Assembly: GCA_030685235.1 (NCBI GenBank) | Contig: MU839285.1 | Location: forward strand, 1-46,270 | Length of the DNA: 46,270 nt | Direction: 5' to 3' | From: Copromyces sp. CBS 386.78 | Taxonomy: Eukaryota; Ascomycota; Sordariomycetes; Sordariales; Sordariaceae | Shown here: piece after piece, positions 22,099 to 33,920 of the stretch | Numbering within the stretch: the stretch's first letter is position 1 | Layout: each line of letters opens with the position of its first letter | Translations under genes and position numbers: made by a program | The notes under the pieces: model-generated | Database searches by the model: none | Told to the model about the DNA's origin: nothing | The model's input: the letters and a program-made list of their open reading frames with translations, nothing else

Positions 22099-23968
22099 TG
22101 AGGGCCAAGGAGGTCGGGTTGACTTGTCTGTGTCAGGGCTTTTGGCTATCTGAGGAGGGTAGTAATTTGTCGTTTGTTGTGATGGGTATATAGAAGGGCA
22201 TTACAACGGTAAGAAGTGGGCAAGACAATGGAGCGGAGGAGCTGGACTCTTATCTGGCGGCAGCTGGGGCAACTTGGGTGGTGATGACGCGGGCGGTGCA
22301 ATATTGGATCGGGATCACAGGCCCAATCTGGCAGGAAGACGATATGGGAGACCAGACCGGTCCCCCGGTGACTCTCCTGGGTTGACGAGCGGAGGCTGTC
22401 GACCGAGTCCCAAACTTGAGGTAGATCTCCGGAGAAGCGGGCTGCTGCGAGGGAGCTGCGATAGGACGGCCATGGGCGAAAGGAGCTTTGAAGAAACCAG
22501 GCTGGGTGCCAATGGCCGGGGGAACGAGGGCCGATCCAACGTGCTGTTCACATATTCACAATCAAAGTGAATCTGTATCTCCATCCCAAGCCATCCATAT
22601 CTTCAACGAGGTAGTCCAGACTCCAGCGCCGGCAAGGTAACATACCCGGGCCCGTGTGCAGCGGCTAATCTCGCAGAGCGTCGTCCATGTGGAGATCACC
22701 AAAGGCAAGGAAGTCGAGGTGATGATTGTCCGGCGAGAGGTTGGATTGGAGGGTAACGTGGATGGCATCTTTGGTGGCATGTCGCAGCGAAGGCTCATGC
22801 AACTTTTTGTCCAATTTTGCTCCCGGACGACATGATGCAAAACTGCAGTGGACCGGGTCAAGTCACGTTACTTGACATGCGCGGCTTGAGGGACGAACGG
22901 AAGGTGCCTCTCTGAGGTAATTACAACCTCTATGGTGGATGTCCGGGCTGATGCTGGATGTTGACAAACACGGAAGTGACGAGTGACTGAACATTGTCCA
23001 AAGTTGAAAATGGAAGGCATTGTCGTTGAAGCAGCTCCTTATCGATAACATTTAACCGCTCTCGGTGATTGGTGGCTAGCAGATCTCGGTACTTGTCACG
23101 GCATTCATGGATTGAAACGAAAAGCAGCAAACAACGGCACATAAGTGCTAAGAGACAAGGTTTCGATACATTTAATCAAGAGTTCTGCTGTACTGACCTG
23201 CACAGCCTGGGCGTAGAAATACTTGTTGGTCAAACTTGCCAGGTACAGCTCCCCCATTCCCAAACACTCTGAATTGCTTGCCCTGGGCGGCTCAAGTTAA
23301 ACCAAAGGTTGCAGTTTCTGCCATCTACCAATCAACACCTCCAAATCAACCAACTTGTCACCATCACCACCTCCAATCATCTATCTGCAGCTCTCGCCAA
23401 ACTTGGAACCCATCATGCTTTATCCTGTTTCCATCTCATGAAGCTCAATCAACCTCAATCACTCCCTCCACGCAACCCCCAACCTAAGGGCAATCAATCG
23501 CTCACTCAATGCCCGATAGTATCATCCTAATTAACCATATATCACAACATGCTTCCATCTACCAACATCGCGGCGACGCGGCTTCCTTGTCCCCGATGCC
23601 CTAGAATCTGTATTCTCTAATCGGTCAAGATCAAGGTCAGGCAAGGTCTTCAGGATTCGCTGCCGCATATCCCCCGGACGCTCAGCGACCATGGCTATCT
23701 AACATACTCCCTTTTCTCCGGCACCAAGCTGGGGGGGGGGTGTCCACGAGGTCATACATGAGCACGGGACACACCTAGAACTACACCATGTAGCTTTATG
23801 TGATATCTCCTGGTTGCTATGTACAGGTCTAGGTCCAGGTGGTGCGGTATATCTGATTCCTTCTCACCTTTACGCCTTTCCTCTCCCCATCCCGCCCCTT
23901 CTCTAGACTGTCTGAGTGATTGATTTCCACGCCCACTGCGACAAGAACACAACCATATATCTATCGCG
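22099..23968. promoter_or_regulatory. Divergent intergenic region between PKS and hydrolase
   Basis: About 1.9 kb of normal composition between two divergent genes, likely holding both promoters. The part before the hydrolase (about 23280-23530) is rich in C and CA steps, as in many fungal 5' regions. CCAAT occurs several times. A minus-strand frame of about 60 codons (about 22870-22690) has coding-like composition but matches nothing I know. I see no convincing extra gene. Confidence 0.45.
22187..22192 (-). promoter_or_regulatory. Candidate TATA box of the PKS gene
   Basis: TATATA about 90 bp upstream of the PKS ATG. It is plausible by position only. Confidence 0.4.
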
Positions 23969-24932
23969 GTGAGGTTTCTCTGTCTTCCCGGAGCCTATGG
24001 CAGCTCTGATGTAAGTACACGGCCATCCTTCTTCAACGAACCGCCTTGCTAAGCAGACATAATTCATGTCAGAAGTTCCAGGTTCAGCTAGGTATGAAGG
24101 GCGCCAAACAGAGAGAAGCCTTCCCTGCAAAGGATATCGAGTCTGACAACACCCCAAACTAGCACCCATTGTCAAGGAATTGACTGAGGATGGAACGGCC
24201 ACCTTCCACTTCATTCACGGCCCCTGCAAAGCCGTACCGCCCGAGGGCTTCGAGGAGTACTTTGGAAAGCCTCCTTATTACCGCTTCATCGAGCCCGACC
24301 AGGATGTCGAAAAGACCCAAGACGATGACGTCCTGGCCAGAATCAGGGACTTTCCCGACTGTGAGAGCCCAGAGGGCACCATGCGAGACTTGATGCGCGA
24401 GGGTGTCGCCACCTCACATCGCAGCACTGACAATGCACTCAAATACCTGATCAAAATCATGGACGAGCGCGGCCCGTTTGATGCCATCATTGGCTATTCC
24501 GAAGGCGCCACTGTTGCTGCTACGCTTCTGCTTCACGAGCAGAGGCGCTTCAAGAAAAAGGGCATCAAGCCCATGTTCAAATATGCCATCTTTTTCGCTG
24601 GCTGGCCCCCCGTCGACCCAGACACCCACCACATGATTCTTAGCGACGAGTCCGATGGCATGATCGAAATCCCCACATGTCACATTAGTGAGTAAAAGTG
24701 CCTACCAGAATGCTTATCCATGGATAACTTGGCTGACAGCATCTGCACTCTAGTCGGCTCCTTGGACCCTTACGTCCACGGGTCTCTGGCCCTTTACGAC
24801 GTCTGCGATCCTAATACTGCCTATCTCTTTGATCACGCCAAAGGACATACGTTGCCCCGGGACAAGGAAACTGTAAAGGAGCTGGCCGATGTGGTACGGG
24901 ATGCTGCCTGCCTCTATGAAATCCACGCCTAA
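23969..24932 (+). CDS. FSH/LovG-like serine hydrolase (alpha/beta hydrolase), initiator ATG replaced by GTG
   Basis: Fungal FSH1-family serine hydrolase, 254 codons, usual length for the family. Exons 23969-24010, 24073-24091 (19 nt), 24163-24687, 24754-24932; introns are GT-AG. N-terminal RFLCLPGAYGSSD strand and loop, nucleophile Ser in AIIGYSEGATVAA, Asp in DPYVHG and His in AKGHTLP complete the triad. Members next to HR-PKS genes (for example LovG) hydrolyse the thioester and release the chain; this is the likely role here, since the PKS lacks a release domain. Oddity: the family's start Met is a GTG, and the frame upstream reaches a TGA at 23921 with no ATG, so the start is lost, non-canonical, or in an unseen upstream exon. 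No internal frameshift was seen. Confidence 0.88.
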
Positions 24933-26653
24933 ATGGCGTCTATATCAAAGGACAGCAGTTCGCTCACAGATTGTAAACTGAAAACCAACCACTAACCACG
25001 AGTTTGTAACAGAAGTACTCCCCAACCGAAGCAATTAAGCGAACCAAGTGCATAATCAGCATGGATCTATACTAGGTACTGTCAAAGACCGGGCAACCGG
25101 CTTGAAGCCTAGCGAAGCAAGGCATCATGTAGCAGCATAGGGGACTGAGTGGCTTTCAGTCGCGGCACAATCTCGGAATCTACCGGTGTTCTCCCGGGCG
25201 CTCTGATTGCAGGCGACCCGACTGTGAGCAGCTTACGACGACGCTGGCACGCACACTTTGCGGTTACACAGTCAAGGAGCATGGTGTTTAATCGAATATT
25301 AGGATCCGCTCGAAACTACACGGTCGCAGCTTTAACTGCGCAAGAAATCAAACGACTAGATCGATGTCGGCGACCAATGACAGCCCCAAGCAGTGAAATC
25401 ACATGGAGAAAAGCGAGGTAAGAATCTCAGCAACATCCAAGTGGGAACGGAACCTAGAACTTCCCTTTGGAGATAACGTTCCTGTGCCTGTATACAACCG
25501 GGCAGAAGGGCCCAGGGTCCCTACTACCCTGGCCACCCCATTCACCCCATCTACCGATAGGTGAACAAGAGCATGAAACCGCAATGCTATAGGCCAATTG
25601 AGGCTAAATTGTCCCATGAAGAACGATAGCGGCACATCCTCGCTTGATATCGGGCAAGATGCTTTGAGACGGGATCAAATGGTGACACGGCAAGGCCTAG
25701 GTACCCGTCACCGTGGATGCGACAGTTCCATCGAATTTGGAACCAGTCACTGCCTTACTCTATACCTACTGTCGCGACATTACCACAGCTCGATTGTAGC
25801 GTTGTCGGTCCATCATCCGAGACCGATGCAACTCTCCAGGATATCCAGATGTGTTGCAAGATGAGCATCAAAGTATCTCCATTTCCGAGCCCGCTTCTTT
25901 TCGACTATCCCGCGCAGAAGCCCTTCTAGACAGGCTTTCAGCGGCCAATCACAAAGGACTCGGGATTTGGATCCGTTTCAACGTGTTTTTGGATCCTCGT
26001 GGGGTTCTGGGTGCGCCCATTTCCTTTCTTCATTCCACAGCTTGGCTAGAGCACCCAACACGTACCCCAGCCAAGGCGACTTTATTTTCTCCGTTACCGT
26101 TGAGAAGAAGAAAACTTGGCTACAGTCGCATTGTGCCATTTGAAGATAAGCTACACCATCCATCCTTTGGTTCCCCTCCATATGCGAGCACCAGGCACAC
26201 GATATATTATCCATATACTGTCATGCCAGATTCTATATTAATGTCGTAGTAGTTTGTTGAAGCAAGGACACCTTTGTTTTGCTATCCCCACGCTATGTTC
26301 GATGTATGTTGTTCACCGCGTCTGTGGAAGGTCTCCTACGACCCGATCCCTCCTACTTTCAAACTCCCCTTGAGCACATTCCTTTGCACATTTCGTTGCG
26401 CAGTAGCTGGGTTGCAATCATGATCAACATTAGATTTGGCTTGAGAGAGAGGCTCTATCTCCTCCTCTTCTGTCTCACATTCAACTCTTTCTCCAGTTTT
26501 TTTGAATTTTTTTTGACAATCTCTACGCACATGTATTGAGTGAGGAGATACCCGCCTCAACACACCCTTTTTGTTCTGCTAGCCACTGCCATGAGACCGC
26601 CTACGTACACTGCATAAATTTCAAGAAGACCTTAGTGACGGGGAGTCAGAGAG
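24933..26653. other. Intergenic region, hydrolase 3' end to ABC gene
   Basis: About 1.7 kb with normal composition and no RIP signature. Short open frames exist (for example 25149-25421 and 25851-26249) but none shows a domain, and their composition is not convincing. A pyrimidine-rich stretch at 26455-26510 and a few T-runs before ATG 26654 look like the ABC promoter. Confidence 0.45.
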
Positions 26654-29600
26654 ATGGCTGAGGAAAAGTTTGCGTCTGGCGGCGAGCATCCCATCCCCGA
26701 GCCGCCAGTTCCACCACCGGATCCACCATCTCCAGCGGACAAAGCGGGAAAAAACCCCCTTCTACTCAAGCCCGAATACAAGACAGCTGTCAAAGACTTC
26801 GTTGTGAGTGTGCTGCTACAGAGCTGCTCGAAGATCCAATTTCTCATACTCCAGGCAGCGCATATTCTCCTTTTCGACATGGCTTGACAGAGTACTCATC
26901 AGCGCAGCTGTTGTGACCTCTATAGGTGCTGGTATTACTATGCCCGTCATGAACATGATATTTGGTATGTATCACTCAATTTTCATCTCACCGTCCACAA
27001 CCAAGTCGTGATACCTGCGAACTAACTTGCAAATAGGCAAAATGGTAGGATCATTCACAGGATTTGATTTTACGGTGCCGATGCTTCAACAACATATGAG
27101 CTCTTCAAAAAGGCCATAAGTACCTGCGCGTAAGTATCGTACCAAGTCTAACAGGAGCGAGTCAGAATGTTGCTCACTGAAGTGTTCGCAGTCTATATCT
27201 TCTTTGCCTTTTCTTCATTAGGCTTGTACTTGATTATGTTGCCTACGTAAGTGCCTGACAGTATGTTCTCCGTATTCTCGCGGCGGTACACGCATTGATT
27301 ACTGGTCATGTCGATTTTAGGTCGGCTTTCGCATGTCAAGCTTGAGAATCTCAGCTGCTATCCGACTGGAATACTTGAAGTGTTTGTTTGGGCAGCCAGT
27401 CTCCACGCTAGACGTCCTCCCCCCCGGCCAAACAGCCGCCATCATCACTATCACAGCTAGTGTACTTCAAACGGGTAGTATTTCCGAGAAACTTTCAGCC
27501 TTTCTCCAATCCATATCCACTGTAATAGCTGCATTTGGGATTGCCATCACATACAGTTGGAGCTTGACCTTAGTCACGAGCAGTGGTCTTGTGTTAATCA
27601 TGGTGGTCTATGCTGCAACTACCCCTTTTCTCGTCAAACGCCTGAATGACGTACAGTATGCCGATATCCAGGCGTCCACAGTCGCGAACGAGATATTAAG
27701 CTCTATGAGAATGATTGCAGCCTGTGGTGCTCAGGGGAAGATGGCTAAAAGATATGTCAAATGGGTGGACGAATCTCGCCATCGGGGTTTGAAGATGTCT
27801 CCCATCATCGCACTGCAGCAAGCGCTAGGTAAGCGTTTTCCTTCTTTTTCCTACCGGCAATGCACCTATGTACACTCCAGCGGCCCTTCCCAAACCATCT
27901 GACTGACGTCTCTCCAACAGTGCAGTTTTCAATATATGCGTGAGTTACATACCGCCCTTGTTGTCATGACAAGAAGATTGAATGCTCACACTTGCCAGGA
28001 CTTTTGCCCTATCATTCTGGTACTCACTCAAAATGTACTACGAGCTTCGCTTTAACAGCGCAGAGACCTTGATTGTGTGCGTACCTGCAATACTTGCTGT
28101 CCATTGCTACCTAAATACGGGACTGGATGACTGACTGATATTGTGTCAAGCGTCCTGATGTCTATCATGCTCATGACCACCTCTATAGGTGGCATTACCT
28201 CGCCCCTATCCGCAGCTGCTCAGGCAGCTGGCGCGGCTACCGTCTTCTATACCATCATTGACGCACCAAGACCGGACAAAACAGGTCTTAAGGAACCAGA
28301 CGTGTCTGCAACCAAAGATCTTGTATTTCAAGACGTCAACTTCGCGTATCCCACCAGACCAGACCTTGTGATACTGAATAAACTCAGTATCCGATTCCCT
28401 GCTGGAATAACCACCGCAATCGTTGGGCCGTCGGGGTCAGGCAAAAGCACTGTCGCGGCGCTATTGTTGCGATTCTATGAGATCGAGTCTCTCGAGAGCA
28501 ATGATATGGTAGGTTACATCAGACTTGCATTGCCCCAGAACTGAGAATAAAAACGGGAATACTTTGCTAACAAGAGAGCGGAAACAAAGAGCCTGTTGTG
28601 GCGTACATGTAATGGCCTAATCGAAGTTGGGGGTCGGCCCCTGAGAGAGATCGACCTTAAATGGTGGCGGACTCAAATCGGCCTCGTGCAACAAGAACCG
28701 TTTCTGTTCAACAGTAGCATTTACCAGAATGTTGAGTTTGGTCTTATAGGAACTGAATGGGAAAATGCCGATCTGGAGACCAAGAAAGAGCTTGTGAAAC
28801 AGGCCTGCAAGGAGGCCTTTGCCGACGAGTTCATCAGCCGGTTACCAGAGGTATGTAACGTTTCAAGCTTGGAGTCGTCTGGAGAAATTAACTCCTGGTG
28901 TGTTTGTTGGTTGCTGACAGATGGATTCAGGGTTACTCTACCATTGTCGGCGATGCGGGCATCAAGCTGAGTGGCGGCCAACGTCAACGAATAGCTATTG
29001 CTCGCAGCATTGTAAAGCGTCCGAAAATTCTTATCCTAGACGAGGCGACTTCTTCTATTGATGTTCGCGGGGAAAAGGTCTGGTGGTACAGGCGGCCTTG
29101 GAAAAGGTGTCGAAAGATCGCACGACTATAGTGATTGCACACCGGCTCGGTACCGTCAAGAAGGCTGACAACATCATAGTTCTGCGGAAAGGTCAAGCTG
29201 TTCAGCAAGGCACGCACTCGGATCTTATGGCTGACGAGGAAGGTGCCTATTGGACACTTGCTGCCGCTCAAAAGCTTGTGATGGATTCAACAGAGCTTGA
29301 TGAGCTATCGAGCGACCTTGGTGACAAGCTGGAGGTTAAGGAATGCAACACACCCGCAGCTAAATCAGGGAGTACGATGATAACAACAAGCGCCAGTGTT
29401 GATGAGAAGCTCCAAAGGACGGGCGGCATGAGAAACTACATGCTCCTCCTTTGCGAGCAGAAAAACCACTGGAAGTGGTATATCGTAATGATTCTGAGTG
29501 CAATTGGCGGCGGAGGTATGTATACGTATTTGGGCTTGACGTTTACTTCTAATTCGTGAAGGAGAACTGAGAGATGTAGCTGACAGCCTTCTTCGGGTAT

Positions 29601-29775
29601 CACAGCCAGCCAGCCGATATCCGCCTACCTCTTTGCGACAGAGATAACATTGTTCCAATCTTGGGGTCCATGGCTCCCAGGCCTCGCCGGCTTCTGGAGT
29701 CTGATGTTTATTATGCTTGCCATCTTGGTTGCAATCTCCTACTTTGCATTAGGATGGTCATCTTCCACAATACCG
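26654..29775 (+). pseudogene. ABCB (MDR/P-glycoprotein-type) exporter, frameshifted and truncated
   Basis: N-terminal half of a full-length ABC-B transporter (TMD1-NBD1-TMD2 start). ATG 26654; introns about 26804-26858, 26965-27036, 27130-27191, 27247-27320, 27829-27920, 27940-27998, 28077-28150, 28509-28589, 28851-28930, 29516-29605. NBD1 keeps Walker A GPSGSGKST (about 28430), Q-loop LVQQEP, signature LSGGQRQ, Walker [11 protein letters not shown] and switch His IVIAHRL. Lesions: a lost base in a T-run near 27073 (FYGADAS expected), five extra bases at about 29078-29082 just after the D-loop, and an abrupt end at ~29775 in the first helices of TMD2 (ALGWSSSTI), where AT-rich repeat DNA begins. 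TMD2 and NBD2 are missing. It probably exported the cluster's product; now it is a dead gene unless the lesions are assembly errors. Confidence 0.88.
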
Positions 29776-29802
29776 TAGCGGGAAAACCTGCCAGTTAACA
29801 GG

Positions 29803-29899
29803 CCTTCTAAGCCTTAATAAGGCATAGAAGTATTATTGATGTAATAAGCGATATTGAGTTAACAAGGCATATTAGATCTCTAAGCCTTATTAGCTAAGG
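29803..29899. repeat. Small imperfect palindrome at the ABC breakpoint
   Basis: CCTTCTAAGCCTTAATAAGG near 29803 is answered by CTAAGCCTTATTAGCTAAGG near 29880, inverted, with GTTAAC flanking twice. It may be a short MITE or the scar of one at the point where the ABC gene stops. Confidence 0.4.
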
Positions 29900-29945
29900 G
29901 AAGAAGCTAATTAGTCCATTCGATTTCATCTCATGTACGCTATAG

Positions 29946-30157
29946 ATAATCGCTAAAAGTCTTGATTACAGTACACAATCTTAATAATCTATCGCAGAGT
30001 GCACGGGCCTTTTCACAATAACTATTAAAATCGCTCGCTAAACGTATAAGTCTAATGATTAATTTAATGGTCATTATAAAAAGGCCCGTCTATATTCTAC
30101 TCTACGATAGATCCCTTCACTAAGATATACGTTGCAATCAAGACTTTTAGCGATTAT
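29946..30157. repeat. Palindromic MITE
   Basis: 212 bp with 24-bp terminal inverted repeats (ATAATCGCTAAAAGTCTTGA... and its complement, one mismatch). The palindrome continues inward: CACGGGCCTTTT pairs with AAAAAGGCCCGT. TA dinucleotides lie one base outside each end (29943-29944 and 30159-30160), which would fit a Tc1/mariner-type TA duplication. No coding capacity. Confidence 0.75.
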
Positions 30158-31099
30158 GTAAAACGCTATATATTAGGGCAAATTTTATTTAAGGGCAAAA
30201 TAAATAAATTATATATAATATCGCGAAATACTTTAATATAGAATAATAGTACGTACAATACAATATATTAACGTAGTATATATAAAGTAACTAAAATTGA
30301 CGATCCGTTTTTTTCAAATTTTATTTTTATTTTTCTAAGGTTATAAGGTTAATAATCGGGAATATCCTATCTATCGCTATACTTTATATCGTTATAACGA
30401 AATACTATTAGTTTTAATACTCCCTCTATAATTTTCAACGTAATTAATAATAATATTTAAATATAATTATTCTTATTCTTAATTTTCTTTCTAGATATAT
30501 TCGAATATAATCGATGATAAGTTAGTAATATATTGTTTATAAGTTGTATTGTAATTATTACTACTAGTGGTAATTAGCGTTAAAGTAAGTAATTTATTTA
30601 GTAATAAATTTAGACGGATTAGTTAAATTATTGGTTATAGAATTATCCGTATTATAAATACATTCGCAAAACTAATTCTTAAATTCGGGAAATCCCCTAC
30701 AACTACGACCGTAATAATTATTCCTACGTATAAAATTAAAATTAATACCGCTACTAGCGTTATTAAGAGTAGGCGTACTAATTATATTGCTAGGGGTAGA
30801 TATAGAATTATAATAGGTTTAAATTTAGGACTATATAAATATACGGCCTGGGGTAGTAATATTGGGAGTAATTACTATAGTACAAAAGATTGAACGCATC
30901 GATATATAGCCGAAGGGGGTCGATACCGAAGCTAAACGGGCTATTAATACGATTGTTGCGGCCGCGAATAAAGGCTTCTTATAAATAATTTACTTTACCG
31001 ATATAGAAGTCGAAATATTAATTCTAATTATTATTATAATTAACGGTAAAACGGGGCTAATAGGTTGGGCGGGAAATAAAGGCGAAGTGGGTAGCGGGT
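30158..31099. other. RIPped AT-rich DNA
   Basis: CpA/TpG-depleted repeat-derived sequence. Parts may be the 3' end of the relic reading frame on the minus strand at 31100-33920. No domain was recognised. Confidence 0.4.
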
Positions 31100-33920
31100 T
31101 TAATAGAGAAGACTACTATTCTTTAGCTTTTATAGCTTCTTCTTATTATTTTTTAAAACGTATAGTTTCTATTTCCTCTTACTCCCTCTACTTTTAGAGA
31201 CGGGCAACCTCGGCTTCTTTATCCTCCTTTTACTTCTTAAAGCGGGTAGCTTCAGCCTTCTCCTCTTATTACTTTTTAAAGCGGGTAGCTTTAGCGGCCT
31301 CCTCCTCCTCCTTCTACTTCTTAAAGCGGGCAGCTTCAACGGCCTCCTCCTCCTCCTTCTACTTTTTAAGGCGGGCAGCCTCGGCCTCCTCCTCTTATTA
31401 CTTTTTGAAGCGGGCAACTTCAACGGCCTCCTTCTCCTCCTTCTATTTTTTAAGGCGGGCAGCTTTAGCGGCTTCAACGGCTTTAGTAGTTTTAGTAGCT
31501 TTTTTTTATTACTTCTTCAAACGGGTAGTTTTAATAACCTCCTTTTATTATTTTTTAAAAAGGGTTTTCTTATAAGCTTCCGCTTACGTTTTAATAATAG
31601 TTTAACGCTAAGTTTCCTTCTCTATATCCTTTTTCTACTTTTTAATATGAATAGTATTTTCTAATTTACTAGATGCGTCGGTACGAATAGCTGCCTCTTC
31701 TAGCTCCCTACAATATTGGGCCTTCAAAGCCTCTTCGTATACCTTTTTTTGGCGAGTAGTTTCGGCATGCCGATTAACTTCATCTATATCGATATCGGGA
31801 TCGGATTCGTCCCTAGTATTTATATCGACGACGACTTCGGGAATAGTATAATTAGCTTTATATAATTCGTTTAATTCCTTTATTTTTATATTGTTGTTAT
31901 TTTGAAGGCTAAAAGCCTTTACCTCGCTGGCGATCTTTTCTATATTAATAGCCTTTATTTTATTAAAGTTATTAACCTCTTTAAATATATTATTTACTAA
32001 CTTTTATAAATTTTCGAATACTAAATACTATATATACGATAATAAATCGAAATATAACGCTTTGAAGTTATATGATTTTTTAAAGTTATTTTAATTGTTA
32101 AAGAGCCTTTTATTAATATTATTTAGTAATTAATCTTTAAGTTCGTTTATTAGCGAATAAGTATAATTATTATAATCGTTTTTCGGTAGTTTAATAAGGG
32201 TAAGTAGTCGAGGTTGGCCGGCTAACTATTGTATATAATAGATAATTTTATAAATATTATTAATAAATTTTTAATAGTTATAAATATTTGGCTAATTATT
32301 TTTAAGCTAATTATTGAATTCTACCCGCTATTTGTTAGATAATGCTACTATTATATTATTTATTTACGTATAGAAATACCCTAGATCCCGCTGCAATTAG
32401 ATTTTATAATTAAATAATTCGGTAATTTCGAATTTTAATTTATTAATACCCTAGAAATCTTTTTTGGTTAGGAAAAGTTTGGCGGGAGGTTTAGTGGTAG
32501 AAGGTTTGGTATACGAAGGAAGAGGAATTTTTGAAACTTTTTTTTCGGTTATCGGCTTTAATTTAATAATAGGTTTGATTTAAGGGACGGGAAACGGTAG
32601 TATAAATATTTCGGTATTTATTTCGATATTGAAATTATAATGTAAATTATATATTATATTTTCGAATAAAGCGATACGACCTTGTATTTTAAGTATATAA
32701 TTGGCTATTTCGGTCTTCCGTTCATCTACACTTTGACCGGGCTTAGGTCGGATCTTTTCTAAAATTTTAGTAAATTCTTTCGCCTATTCGTTAATTAATT
32801 TAAACTATTTATAATCTTTATTACTAATAGGAATCGGTAATATTGGTATATAAGTTTCAATTGTTTTAAGTATTTTACTAGTATTATCGGTTAGGAATAA
32901 TAATTTCCTTTTTAATACCGAAGGAAATATAAATTCTACGGTAGAATTTAAGCTAAGGGTAATAAATAAATTAATATCATTATTACTTCCTTAGATATGG
33001 CCTTAATTAGTACGCTCCCTTTCGTAACAGTCCTTATTAGATACTAATGATAGATTACTATTATTAGAAAGCGACGGAGGCGGGGAGTTTATAATATTAT
33101 ATTTTTCCTAATATTCGGTCGGGTTGAAGGGGATAGCGATACCCTATATAAAAGCTGGCTTATTCTAAATAAATAAGCCGAATTCGATATCCTTCAAATT
33201 TATATAGGCGGTAAACTTATTATATTTATTATTATATTGCTTATAGGTAGTTTCGTTAATTAGTTAATTACTATTATTATAAATCTAGTATAGTTAACGA
33301 CCCTTCTTATTTACTATAGTACGTTCGTCTATATAGACCTTAATTATTTCGTATAGTATAGTAATATAAATAAATTTGAAATAGTATAAATAAAGCTTTT
33401 TATTCTTTTTTTCGATAACGAAATTTTCTTTTTAATTTAGAATAGGGGCGATATATTCGAAGAAAATATTATATAATATCCCGTCAAACCTACTATAAAT
33501 TTACTTTTTAATATATTCGATATTAATTTTAAAAAATTTAGGGGCGTCTTTATCGATTTTACTGTCTCCCTTTAAGACTTTTAATAAAGTATATTACTTA
33601 TAAAAGCGGAAGTCTATTAAATAATCTCTAACCCAAATTATAATAAATTTAATTATCCTATTATATAAGAATTTATATTTATAGTATTTAAATTACTCGT
33701 TAATATATTTATATATTTTAAAAAAAGTAAATATAAAAGTATCGACGTTTAAATAGAAATTATAAACTATGGACGGTAATAAATTATTATAATAATATAT
33801 ATATTATATTTTACGCTATATAATATCGATTATATTCTTTATTTAGTCCTATTCTTCGTCGTTTAATTTATTAAAATTTAATTTCTAATCGTAATTAAAC
33901 CGATAAAAATTATTAACCAT
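31100..33920 (-). pseudogene. Long relic reading frame (~940 codons) of an unrecognised mobile element
   Basis: On the minus strand a single frame can be followed from about 33920 to 31100. It is interrupted almost only by TAA/TAG where Gln or Trp is likely, with long readable stretches (for example ENFVIEKKNKKLYLYYFKF near 33.4 kb, NSPPPSLSNNSNLSLVSN near 33.1 kb, NIKIKELNELYKANYTIP near 31.9 kb). It ends in a charged, repeated segment predicted to be a coiled coil. I do not recognise a family. It is divergent from the relic frame at 34850-37980, and the two may be parts of one element. Confidence 0.5.
31190..31600 (-). repeat. Tandem coding repeat (13-15-codon units)
   Basis: The minus strand reads repeated AARxKKQxEEEEAVE-type units of 13 or 15 codons (Gln restored from stop in some units), i.e. 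39-45-bp DNA repeats. The pattern is that of a highly charged helical or coiled-coil arm. The Arg/Lys-rich open frame at 31169-31477 is an out-of-frame reading of the same repeat. Confidence 0.65.

Noticed and set aside
22562..22861. Small gene in the PKS-hydrolase intergenic region
   Set aside because: A coding-like minus-strand stretch of ~60 codons exists, but it has no recognised domain, no clear start, and stops soon.
25149..26249. Genes in open frames between hydrolase and ABC gene
   Set aside because: Short frames without domains or plausible intron structure; overlapping frames on both strands are equally open.
31169..31477. Arg/Lys/Pro/Leu-rich 102-codon frame
   Set aside because: An out-of-frame reading of the AARxKKQxEEEE repeat; the reading with wider continuity is in another frame.
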